Below the pieces are notes generated by a model that saw nothing but the letters and a program-made list of their open reading frames with translations, did not search any database and was not told the DNA's origin. The position numbers and the translations under genes are program-made. Shown piece after piece: positions 38,248 to 50,495 of a stretch of DNA of 64,000 bases. Source of the DNA: Lunularia cruciata (lineage: Eukaryota; Streptophyta; Marchantiopsida; Lunulariales; Lunulariaceae); the NCBI GenBank assembly GCA_948567375.1, contig OX419758.1, positions 41,617,473 through 41,681,472 on the forward strand, written 5' to 3'. Each line of letters starts with the position of its first letter. Position 1 is the stretch's first letter.

Positions 38248-38845
38248 GTAATGTTACAAGGACATGAGAAACCCCAAGAGAAACACAAGCCTTCATCATT
38301 CAATACTCAAATGCCCTAAAAGAACACCTTGTCTTTATTATATATAAAAAATGATCCACTCAAAGTGAGCTCCACTCTTGGATCAGATGCATGGATTGAT
38401 TGATGACGTTAGCAAGCTCCACCCTTAGATTAGTTATATGAATTTGTGATATGTTGATCCTTGTCCTATTTGGTTGGTCAAACAAGTTTGACCATATAGA
38501 ATCTTTGGGAAACCTTGATATGAGAAGCTCGTAATGGCATGGGTGAGTACTTTTGGAAAGCTCTCAAGGACCAAAAAGTAGAAGAAAGAACAGCCTTGTT
38601 CCTCCAAACGGTGTGAAATTTCTTATTTTACAAGGCCTGGTTCTTTTATTTAGGCCTCTAAATTTGGCTGTAAAATTTGTAGGGTGCTTTTGACTTGTGC
38701 AATGTTAGTGGAAGTACTCTTTTTATGTATCTTATTTAATTACAACATCATATATAACATCCTTCTATATATTATCAAGTCAATTTTCACCTCTAAATAA
38801 TATATCTTGCTAATAGTATTAAAAATATAGATTGAAATGATTCAT
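38248..38845 (-). repeat. gypsy LTR (inverted orientation)
   Basis: Reverse-complement relative of 35693-36303. Its left end begins TGTAATGTTAC, the complement of the LTR terminus. The outer end is only approximate because the alignment fades. Together the two arms make an inverted repeat of about 600 bp around the gag/methyltransferase segment. Confidence 0.65.
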
Positions 38846-40100
38846 AATTACAAAATACTTCTATTCTATATAATTTTGATGATTGAGCTTTGTTTCCTTT
38901 AATTTAGTCTAACTAGATATAAATTCAAGGAGCTTTCTAACATCACCAAAATAACTTTAAATAAAACCACATAGAAAAGTTGACACTATTTTAAAATTAT
39001 GAATTTCGTATTTTTTATTGTATTGTAGTGTATTTTTTCTTTCTAATTTTTATTTTTCATTGTGTTGTATTTTTTATTTGTATTTGTGAAGTGCATCTAA
39101 TCCTTTAATTCTATAGTTCTGGACTTTAAGAGCATCAACAAACCTCTTATTATAAGGTTTTATTAACACATTACAATGTTCCATTTATAAAGAGAAGAAT
39201 GTTATATAAAATTTAAATGTTAGTAATAATTGTGATATGGGTTAACAATATATGCAAAGTAAGGAAAATTCTAATTCATTTTTAGTTTAACCTTTTAAAT
39301 ATAATAAAATTAGAATTAGGTTATCTATGTGCATTAAATTATTATAAAAAAACTATTTTCACTTAATTAAAAAGATAAATTCTACTAAGATAAGTCAATA
39401 AAACTACTATTAGTATGAATTACTCATGTATTCCTCTCTTTAGATGTTTGGTTTTTTTAGGGACCATCTAGAATGACACCCCCTTCCCTACCAAAGACTC
39501 TAATTTACTTCCTTATCATGAAACATGACAATCATACTAGTGGAACCAATAAGAGTCATGAGGTGTGGAAGTGTGTCACCTATCAGAAAAGGGTGTCAAC
39601 CTAGACACTCTCATATTTTATTCTTTGCTTATGATGTCTTAAATATAAATATATAGTATTTATTCACAGATTTCACTTTTTATTAAAGATATAAGATTAT
39701 ACTTCCTTCAATATAAATAGATAAGCAAAACCTTGTTTTTTCTTTTGATATGCTATTTAATAAGTGAAATTTACATGCTATTTAAAGTTTTAAGTATAAA
39801 TTTACATGCAGAATATAGCCTAATTATATTGCATAACAATCTCTACTTCTATTTGCTTCATATGGTAGTGTTAATATGAATAATATAACAGTAATGATAA
39901 ATAATATACCTCAAAATATAATGTCTTGCATTGTAAGAGATACTATTATATAGGAAACAACTATACTTCATTTGACTAGATATATTCAACAAGTCAATTG
40001 CTATTATATAATTGTAAATATCTTTTCATACTCTTAAAATTCTCATTACTTTCAGTTCTTATAGCAAATATGTCTAATTTCTTGCAAATTTTGAGTTCAA
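38846..40100. other. AT-rich gene-poor stretch
   Basis: No recognisable gene or element; only short frames and A/T runs. Confidence 0.45.
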
Positions 40101-40228
40101 TCATTTTACTACAAATCTTTATCTTACTCAAGTTTTTTAGAAAATTCAAATATTAATTTTTTATTTATTTTATTTTATTTTATTTTTTCCTAAAACCTTG
40201 AGTAAGATAAATATTACTAGTAAAATGA
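40101..40228. repeat. 40-bp inverted repeat around a TTTTA-rich spacer
   Basis: Left arm 40101-40140 (TCATTTTACT...CTTACTCAAG) and right arm 40190-40228 are imperfect reverse complements. About 49 bp of T-rich (TTTTA)n-like sequence lie between them. Looks like a miniature inverted-repeat element or foldback. Confidence 0.7.
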
Positions 40229-41919
40229 AGTTCTTAGGTGTCTGAATGAAGTTAGTTAGTTAGTTAGATAGATGTAAAATGAAGTTAGATGTTTCCAAGA
40301 TCATTAATGCAAAAAATCCTCAAGGTTCTCTTCATGTTATTGTGCTTCTAAGTTCTCACGAATTTATAACTTTGATAACATGATTAAGGTATAAGATTAA
40401 ACATAAGATATTTTCATTCTTAGTAAAAAACATTTGAAGGTCTACGGTCTTGAAACCCTAGTCTCTTAAGGACCTAAGAGATTTTTTTTTGGCTAGGGAT
40501 TTAAAAATCTCAATATGTTTTAAGGTTGAAATAAACATTAAGACCGGTATCTTACTAACCTTTAAACATGATTGTTGTTGTACTATAGTAGGTAGGTACG
40601 GGTTTCATTTCAATCTATTTATTGCTTTTCCATGAAAGATTTTCCAGGTTAATGTTGAGGAAGGGGGGAATGTTATTTGGCTTTCTTACTTTTGTGGTAT
40701 TCTTGGTAGCTTCCCAAAAAGGAGTACATAGTAGATAGTTTGGACTCTACTCTCATTCACTTCTCCATCAAGTAGTTGTGTGGTAATCTTATTGGGATAA
40801 TGGATGGATGGCAAGGATGGGGATAATGGATTGAATTACCTACGGGGACTAAGACAATGGGTGGAGATGGGGAAGGGATGATGGACAGAATTGCATATGG
40901 GGATGGAACAATGATGATGGTGCATGGGTTCTTTCAGACTGGTGTATAATGCATGGGGCTTACCATAGTGAGATCTTAAGGCTTGAGACAACTTTGTTTT
41001 TGTTCACAATGCAACATTGTGTTTATTTACCAACTTGAGTATATTGTTTAGAAACCTTGAGTTTGATTTTTGTGTTGATTCAAAATAGTAACATACTTCA
41101 TTCCTGTATGCACAAGCTCAATCTCAAATCCATTAATTGTTATCAATAAATGCAATTTCCTTCTCTTGATTTATTCCATAAAGACATGTAAAGAAACATG
41201 TATTCTATATTATCAAATATACTAATGTGTTGTCAGATCATCTTGTACCATGTCATAAATCTGTACAATATTAAGAGCACATTAACCAAATTAAGATTTT
41301 ATAGATCTAAAGATCTGAAAAGTTTTTAGAACAAGATGATCTAAAAAGATAGAAAAGCCTCCAAATTGCTTACCTTATAAACTAAAAAAATGTAACTATG
41401 CATATAAACCCAAGTTTATAATAGCCTTGATAATAAATTAGAAGGTTTTATATAATATATAAGATACATATATTATATATAAGATATACAAATATAATAT
41501 TTTATCTTTGATATCCCTTATACACAGATTTTAAGAGAATAAAAAGTTAGAAATACATAAACAAAATATCTAGATTTAAGGTTGTAAAACAACCCTCATA
41601 AAGTTTATGCTAACAAAAATTGTTACCTTTATAAATAATAATCACTTTATATTTGTACTTTTTATGGTCATTTCATAGATATATTTACTTATCTATATCT
41701 TGTTTTACCAAACTACCTTTAGCTTCTATGGGGGAATTTACAGAAATACTCCTAATAAGTACAAGATTTACAAAAAGATCTCTAACAAACTTTAATTTCT
41801 AAAGTATATACTTGATTGGTTGAGGAGTAAAAAGCAATTTTACAAGTAATATTTTGCAATAATTCTCTCTCCTTCTATGCTCCACTCCTTCTCCATCCTT
41901 GCTATATCAAATTGCATCA
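40229..41919. other. AT-rich gene-poor stretch
   Basis: Contains short GGGGATGG-type purine-rich patches at 40.80-40.93 kb that recur imperfectly, but no gene could be supported. Confidence 0.4.
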
Positions 41920-42540
41920 TAATGCCCAAACAACCACCCAATATAAGCAATTGTGCAAGGTGTAAAGGCCATAAAAGCAACTAGGGTAAGCCTTGTGCAT
42001 CATGCAAAGAAATGTTTCCCACCTATCATCTCCATCCCCAAAAGCATTTATGTCCTTAGTCCCCATCCCCAAAAAAAATTCCATCAATCAAGTTGTTTGG
42101 TCCTTAGTCCTTGTCTCTTGGGTACCCATCCCTATAGCTACTTCCATCAAGCATCCTTGTCATCCATATCTCTATGTATGTATCTACCAAATTGTCACCA
42201 TACTATCATATGGCAACAATTGTGTTTAAAAAGGTACTAGGATGGTATAATAATATGCAATAATCAATGGACACTTTGAGTATAAGGTACGTTTTGTTTT
42301 GTCTCTTCTACTCAAAGTGAAGTCCAAAACAAGTGCAACTCATTTGAGCTCTACTTGTTTGCATATGTTAATGAGAGTAATATGCTCATTTGCCTCCTTT
42401 CATAGACTAGTAATCCCTCTGGTTACCTTAAGATAAATTGTTTTTGTTGAGAAGAAGAAATGGAGATATTAAACAAGTGCATCGCAAAAGATGTAATGGC
42501 CTTAGCCGTTATCATACCACTTGTAAGGAGCCAAATTTGA
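41920..42540 (+). pseudogene. possible relic of a zinc-finger-bearing transposon protein
   Basis: Plus-strand frames show Cys/His groupings. MPKQPPNISNCARCKGHKSN begins at about 41.92 kb, with CASCK shortly after. RCNGLSRYHTTC lies near 42.49-42.53 kb and resembles the CCHC finger at the end of some plant transposase-like proteins. The open frames are short and interrupted and no catalytic domain was recognised. Speculative. Confidence 0.22.
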
Positions 42541-43444
42541 AGGTACTAATTAAAGGGTATTGTTGTAAAAAGGTGTATTGGTAGAATAAGAGTAGTATAT
42601 TTATAAATAAAAAGTTGTTGAAGATAATTTTGAAATTGTTGTATTTTTTGGAATTATTTCTATAAGTTTCCCTTTTTCATATTCCTTGTATTAAGTATTA
42701 GGGAAATAACTACTAATAGGAGGTATTATTGGATTTTCCAAATTGATAAACTCATTTCTTCTTTAGATTCTTTTTACTTGTTTTCTTTTTTGTGTGGTTA
42801 TCATTGAGACACATTAGTATATCATCTAAAGGGAACTTAATTTTTTTATTTTTCACATTAGTTTTCTTGAGTACTATATTTATAACCACTACCAAACTAC
42901 ATTAGTGGGAGAGGAATTGATCGCTTTGTTGGAGGCAAAAAACTATTAATTGAGTAAATGAATAACTAGTTAAACTAGTTTTGTATAGTGAGAGAGAGAT
43001 GTATGCATATATAATTCCACTAGTTACCACTACAATATAAAAATTAATAAACAATTATACTAGCTAACCTTGTTGGGTTTTGTTAAGCCTACCTTGTTAA
43101 ATTAAGTGTAGCCATTGCTAGCCTATTATTGAGTATACTTTTAACTTTAACAAACCTTGTTAATTCTACATATGGTGAAGCTTACAAGTTGTTAATCCAT
43201 CCTAGTTGTTAAAAAATTCCTTATTATATTGTTCTTCTTTTGTATATCAAAATATAAAATTACTTTAAATACGCTTTATTTATCGAGAGACTTATTTAAG
43301 TTCACATAAATATCTGTTTGAAGTCTACCATTCACATGTAAGGTTGATTGGCTATAACTCTATTCAAGCATTAGCATATAAGATACAAATGACCTATATC
43401 TTCATTATTTGATATTAAAGTTTTCAACTAAAACTCTACCATTT
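42541..43444. other. AT-rich gene-poor stretch
   Basis: Nothing recognised. Confidence 0.45.
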
Positions 43445-43510
43445 ACTTATTACTTGTGGCTAAATTATGCTTTGATTCATCAAGACATAATTTAGCTACA
43501 AGTAATAAAT
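43445..43510. repeat. 29-bp-arm stem-loop
   Basis: Arms 43445-43473 and 43482-43510 are reverse complements with about four mismatches and an 8-base loop (GATTCATC). The arms share TTATTACTTGT and GCTAAATTATG. Could be a short foldback element or a small-RNA hairpin. Confidence 0.75.
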
Positions 43511-44774
43511 CCCTAATATATGTTCTAAACCAAGATGATTTGAAGAGTGATAAAGAAGTACCAATTTAAACTTTTTTGCATACCAACAAATTTAAGAAGA
43601 GAATGTCAAACACTAAATTTATTGCAGTAAATTTATTAGGCTTGTTATGAAATATTTGATATGAAAGAAGTGTAAACAATTTAAATTACTTGTTACCAAA
43701 ATAAATATATTTTTTATTATAAATCCAGAATTTCCATATGAAAGAAAGACAAATAAGAAAACTCTTGCCAAGATTCTTCAAGAATGAAGTTCTAGCCTGT
43801 ATTTGTAGTCTTTCTAAAGCTATTTTTTATTACTTTATTACCAAATACATCTAGATTGCTCTTTTGACCTCATATTACTTCATCAATTATAGATTGAAAG
43901 TGTGAATTTTGACATTCTCAAAGTTCAATCATATAAAATTTAGGTGATTTTTGATCAGGTCACATATGAGATTTTTATCTAAATAATAGAAGGTAGTTTA
44001 AGAAAAATAATAATCTTATATGATAAAGTAATTAATTATGTAATAAGTTAACCATGAGAGTTGTTTAAAATACATAGTATTATTGTTATTTTGATGTTTA
44101 TATACAATATGTCAATTATTATTTATATATACAGATATATTGGATTAGAGAACACCTAAATTTAGGATTTTTTGTAATTTCCATGAAAATGTAAAAGATA
44201 TCAATGCTTCTAAAATTGTATCAAATATACAATTTTTTTCTCTAAGTTCAATTTTATATGTTTAATATAATTTATGTGTAATATAAGGAGCTACCAAATA
44301 TCAGAATATCAAACATAAATACCAAAACTTAAAAACTCCTTAAATGTAATTTGTATGATTAGTGTACTTGTAGAGTTTTCAAAGTTTATCAAGTTTAGTG
44401 ATTCTTGATTTAACCAAGTTTGGAACACTATCTACTCATTTTATCTTGCATTCAATAGATAACCTAATTTATTTTAATGATCTAAAGAAGTAAGAAACCA
44501 AATAAAACTTCTTTAATGTAGTCTAACCCTAAACCCTAAACAAATAATGATTTTACTTTACTTAAATATCTATCAATACACTAGTTAACTAAAATTACGT
44601 GTATGGATAGTGCAATCAATATCAAACACACTAGAATATAATTTCTACAATTTTTTAAATTATACATGATATATGTTTTCTTGAAGTTTGTGTTGTAAAA
44701 AACTAGGGAGAAGAACAGGAGAATGGAAGATCATAATGAAATATCACATTGGGACTCTTGAACAAATGAAATTT
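43511..44774. other. AT-rich gene-poor stretch
   Basis: Nothing recognised except a two-unit CCCTAAA string near 44.53 kb, too short to count as interstitial telomere repeat. Confidence 0.45.
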
Positions 44775-44857
44775 TGAATGCCTAAAATGAGTTTGAGCTT
44801 TATGAATGCCTAAAATGAGTTTGAGCTTTATGAATGCCTAAAATGAGTTTGAGCTTT
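44775..44857 (+). repeat. 28-bp tandem repeat, three copies
   Basis: Unit starts TGAATGCCTAAAATGAGTTT, at 44775, 44803 and 44831; the copies are essentially identical. No coding role seen. Confidence 0.95.
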
Positions 44858-46609
44858 GGTATTTATAGAGAAACATACAAGGCTCTTGAGAAGCTTCTGA
44901 ATAAACCTCCTAAAACTCACTTTCTTAGAGTGCAAGTCAAGCTTCAAGAAGTTCCCTTATAGAAATTGCATACTTAGCATCCAAACTAAGTTATTTTGGG
45001 AAGTTTCCCATTAAGCTTCCTTCTAGCAGCGTGCAAGTTAAACTAGAGAGAAGCTTCTACTAGAAGTCACCATTTTGGCATGCACATTATCCAATATTTA
45101 TAAGGTATGAAGTAACTTCTTATATGGTTCTAGAATATTTTTACAATTCTTGTCCAATTAGTCTATTTTCTATATAATTAGTTTTGATTAACTCTTTTAC
45201 TAAACTGCATATTGTTCCATGTACAATAGAAAAGTAGATGAAAAATATATCATAAAGCCTTAATATTTATAATAAAATGCAGTGTTCTCATTTATATCAA
45301 TATAATTATAAACAACTTGTCCACTAGATAGGTATTAAGCCATAAAATGAAAGAGTGTAAAGAGCTAAAAAGTGAAGATTACAAGTATACACATGATCCA
45401 ATATGTACATCTTGCTGTAATTTTCTTTATTAAACTCCATAAAAAAATTAGTATTATATGTTCATTGTTTAGTCTGAACTTAACTTTTATACATTAATAC
45501 TTTGAGAATTTATGCTTTACCAAGTATACTTTGCAGTTCCATATCATATATTTAAGAATGCTAAAATTTGTAAGTAAGATATACAAATATTCACTTTCTA
45601 GATCTTCAATTTTTTTTCTGAGTTTTTAATATTTAATTTTGAGAAAGACTTTGGAGAAAATTTATGGAATATGCTGATTCATGAAGGAATGGCAAATTTA
45701 ATTTTCATTCATCAAATATTTATTATTAAATTTATTTATTTATTAATTAAATCATCCTTATTCCAATAATGTTCACGTATGAATAAATACACAAACATCT
45801 GCTCTTGTTGATTCCATGAATGTGGATGAATTGAACCAAAAAAAAAGATTTGAACCTCCAAAAGTTAATAATATTTTTCTTATTTAATTTTGTCCATATA
45901 TAAAAGACCTCGCTATTTTCTTGGTGGAAATGGATATTAGACCATTAATCGCTGCTCAAACTACTTTGTCAACTAGACCTAAATTTACATAAACTAGCAT
46001 TGTTGAATATAATTTTACCTTATCTAACCTTATTGACTCTTAAAGGTCCGTTGAAGATATTCTTAGAATCAATAACCTGTACGAGGTTATTTAAGATTTC
46101 AGTTTGCATTATTTACCCCAACTCTTGTATAGTCAACTACGCCATTGAACTAATTTCAAGGAAGATCTTGAAAGTCAACTGATACTAAGCAAGATCGCTA
46201 ACTCTTTATAGTTAGAAATTAGACGACTATACCTTACTAAATTGATAAAGACATCATTGATATCTAGATTGAAGACAATTTGAAATAGCTCTATAAGATT
46301 TATTTTAGAGATGCAATCACCATATTAATAATAATCTATGGGGGGCACAACTCATATAGTAGTAATTGACACCAACGATGATTAAAATTGCATTGAATCA
46401 AGTTAAAAAGAACATAAATGCAAATGTCTAGATCTATATTTTTATCCAACATATTAATTACCTCCCTCTAATAAATAGTTCATCATCTTTTCCTTGGAGG
46501 TCATGATAGTGTTATTTACTTGTGTAGATAAATAGATGCTCAAAACATATTTGAAGAGTATATGTACTTATAGTAGATTTGGAAGATAAGAAGATTATTT
46601 GTTGTTTCT
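44858..46609. other. AT-rich gene-poor stretch
   Basis: Nothing recognised. Confidence 0.45.
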
Positions 46610-46697
46610 CTTGGAGTATTCTTTTTGCATAAAGTATATTTATAGTTGTTGTACTTGGAGTATTCTTCTGGCACAAAGTATATCTATAGTTGTTGTT
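46610..46697 (+). repeat. 44-bp tandem duplication
   Basis: Two copies (46610-46653 and 46654-46697) begin CTTGGAGTATTCTT and end ATAGTTGTTGT, with a few differences. Confidence 0.85.
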
Positions 46698-48180
46698 CTT
46701 CTTTACTACGCTGATGTGCTCAAAACTTCACTTTGCATGTTTTTGCAAATGAGGATAAATCTATGATTTTTCACCAATATTGAATATCTATTGGACATAG
46801 ATATCTTGAAGTCGCATATATATAGTCGTATATCATAGTAAAACTACAAGTCAAAATCCCAATGAACTAGACTTTTGTCAAGGTTGTTTTGCTAAAGTTT
46901 ATGATTTTGCAGGTGTCCTCCGCAAAAAACCCTTGAACAAAAATTGTACAATTTGATAAAGCTTTGAACCTTTTTCATTAGAAAAGTCAGGTTACAAATG
47001 AGTTTTTGTATGTTTGCTTGTCTCTTTCCCCCCTTAATCTCTCTGGTTATTTGTTTATTTTATTTAAATTAGTTCTCTCTCTATAGCAGACCTTTTATAT
47101 GCTCTAAAGGAGATGGTAAAGAATATACAGTGCCCTAATTCAAGTGGAATTGATTTGCAATCCCTTGTCAATAGTTCAGTTATCATGAAAATTTGTCTTG
47201 ATTAGCTTAAAATAGCCACAAATAATTTCCTTTGTAAGACTCTGGACTGTAGAAAAACCAAGAAGAAGTTTGAAATATAAATACTTAATACATTGGAAGT
47301 CTAAAGCATATTTTAGAACGGTGTATAGATCGTTAGCTGCACCCTAATCCAGGAAGATACGTTTCAGACTTTTGAATACTACGAACAATAAAGTAGTGGC
47401 GAAAAGACATTCTATATTCGTAACGTTTTTAAATGGTAGTGCAACAATAATTGATGATAGTCAATCATGGGAATAAGGTTACATTATATTTACTTACAAT
47501 TAATAACTAATCTGTTGATTAAATCAAAATGCCTTGTGAAAAATTCACAATATTATACGTCTGAAGACATTTTCTTGTTTACCTACATTACTTTCTCGAG
47601 CAATAACTCAACAAGAAATAATCATTATATTGATCTGCGTAACTTCCTGCGGAGGCTACTTTATTCGGTAAAATGATCCAATATCAATAAGATAGTCTTC
47701 CCTGGTATAAAGTTACGTCCCCACAAGAATCCACGAATTATAACTTCAACGAGGAATCAGCACGTTTTTGTAAGAGTTGTAAACATAACACGATAATTTC
47801 TAATTCTAATGTTTCTACCAAAAATTCCACTTCTCAGGAATTCCAATTCTCCTCTAGTGCCGGAACTTATAAACACTTCCAACCTTACAATCTAACTAAT
47901 CTGCATTTTAATGAGTGTCATTAAATACTTATTGAACTAATCATGCACATTTTCCCTTGCCCAAGGTGGACGAGAAAACAACATCAACCGCCTACTGGAG
48001 AAGTGAACAGCCAATCAATCCCCAGAAGGTGTAGGACCCCGCAGAGAAGAGTCCATCCGCATGGGACGTAATACATCGAAAGCAGGCATGATGAAAAGCC
48101 GCCAGATCATCTATCGGACGGCAAAGAACTGCGATCCCTGAAGAAGCTTATACACCAATGAGGTGTACAATTGGGAAAGC
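46698..48180. other. transition from AT-rich region to histone gene upstream DNA
   Basis: AT-rich until about 47.9 kb, then the composition changes sharply to that of gene-bearing DNA. No gene seen. Confidence 0.45.
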
Positions 48181-48820
<640 letters not shown>

Positions 48821-50495
48821 TTCTGAGAACCGATGTCTGTCCCTCACATCATCTAAATTTCATGTAATGCAGCAGTCAACATGAAGAATATGTTATCATA
48901 CATGGGGTTGCTCGCGCCAAAAGGAGGTCAACCGGTTCATGCGGCTCAGCAATGCGCTACTTTTTCGTCCCGTAGTAAGATTCAAGTAGACTTCGATTCT
49001 ATCCGTCTACACTGCCTACCCCGTTAGGAGTTTTGTCGTTCTTTAACTCAGAGAATGTAGCTCAAATCTGCATATGGTTTGTGTAGCGTCAGGAAGACTC
49101 CGATGCTTTGACTGACTTGCGGTCACTCAGCTCCTAAGCACTCCATAATGTACATATTTATACATGCACGAACCATTGAATTTTTATACCACTCTATGCC
49201 ATTGTTGCAACTGAATTGATCTAAATGTCTTCATTCGATGAACTTCGGATATGTGATAGCTCGGATGGTTGTAAAGCTCCACGCATTCCAGCTTTGTGGA
49301 TTGTACCTTACAGAGAAGTAGATCGGCTACACTGTTAACTATCGATTTAAGTCAAGACATAATTGCAAGCAATCGAGGGCACATGTATACACTTGACGTT
49401 TTGAAAATCACACATGTGAAAAATAGGATGACCCAAACTTAAAGCATTTACCATCCGATCGCGTGAAATAGAAATGCAATATCTCTGGCTCCTGAAACAA
49501 ACAGTCTAAGCCTGTGCTTCTACCAATTCAATAGATAAAACTTATGACCCCCACTTTATCCGATCAGTAATGTCTATGCCAATTGGCACATTATAGATAT
49601 GGACAAATCATCATACATCAATCTAAAAGTTGCATGATGACAATCCGGAGAACGCTTCTACTCTGTCTGATAGAAGAGTCAAGATCGAAGAGAATGAACG
49701 AGGACGTCGGCTGTAAATTGAGTAGTAGACAAGATTTGACTTCTGAATCTTAGATGACGGACACACATCCTGGTGCCGCATTTTAGGTTTGGGCCAGTTT
49801 CCTGCAGAGAAATGGCCTCTATTACTGCGGGTAGGGGAGTAGAAACTTTACGAGAGTGCGGAAACGTAGAACACGTCTTTCCACCGGACTTTCACACTGC
49901 TGATCGCGCCATGACTATTGAGAACCACAATAGACGGAAAGACAATAGTCGGGTTCTAAATCCCTATTATGACGGACTGAAGAGCCAATCGCTAGAGAAG
50001 TAGGGATGGACTCTTACGTAGTCGCCCGGGGTGGGGTACTTCCCGACCTCACGCTGACAGCCTGCTTTCTACAATGGGGCTTTCTCACCCGGCCCGCGTT
50101 ACACAGTTCTAGCCCCCAGCAGTGTTGAAGGTGCGGAAGCGACGGATGTGGCCGGGCCGGGTGGTTTTGAGTTCATGTTACTTGGAGTGCAGTAGAGGAT
50201 TTGCCACGAGTCATCTCGCCCGGCCCATGTTCTAGAAGCCCACCGATCTATGCCTGCTTTCCACTGTTTTGCTTCGATTCTTCGGCTTCGAGAGAAGCAA
50301 GAGCGGTCTTCGTAGCGATTTGTCTCTCTGAATTTATTGCGCTTCGATCGCTATTTGGGAATTCGCTAATCAGTGGGAAAGGCTTCGACCGTGTGGTCGA
50401 CGGACATACTTTGAGCTGCTTTCCGACTTCCATTCTGCTGTTTCCCGAGGGGTTTTCACGAGGGCCTTTGAAGGAGGACCCGAGGGGTAACAATT
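48821..50495. other. intergenic between H3 and GrpE
   Basis: No gene supported. About 50.03-50.20 kb is GC-rich (CCCGGCCCG-type strings) and, with 50.2-50.5 kb, is the likely promoter and 5' UTR of the GrpE gene. Confidence 0.45.

Larger units (their letters stand above)
35271..38845 (+). mobile_element. rearranged Ty3/gypsy remnant complex, copy 2
   Basis: Composite fossil in the AT-rich region. Order on the plus strand: the 3' end of a gypsy pol with integrase tail and chromodomain, a polypurine tract, a 600-bp LTR, a gag-to-methyltransferase segment of the same family as copy 1, then a second LTR in inverted orientation. The gag segment abuts the first LTR without leader or gag start, so the structure is rearranged or nested, not a simple insertion. 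It is broken, with dozens of interruptions. The LTR arms are clearly diverged, so it is old. Confidence 0.8.

Noticed and set aside
44523-44540. CCCTAAA repeats suggesting interstitial telomere
   Set aside because: Only about two units; expected by chance in AT-rich plant DNA.
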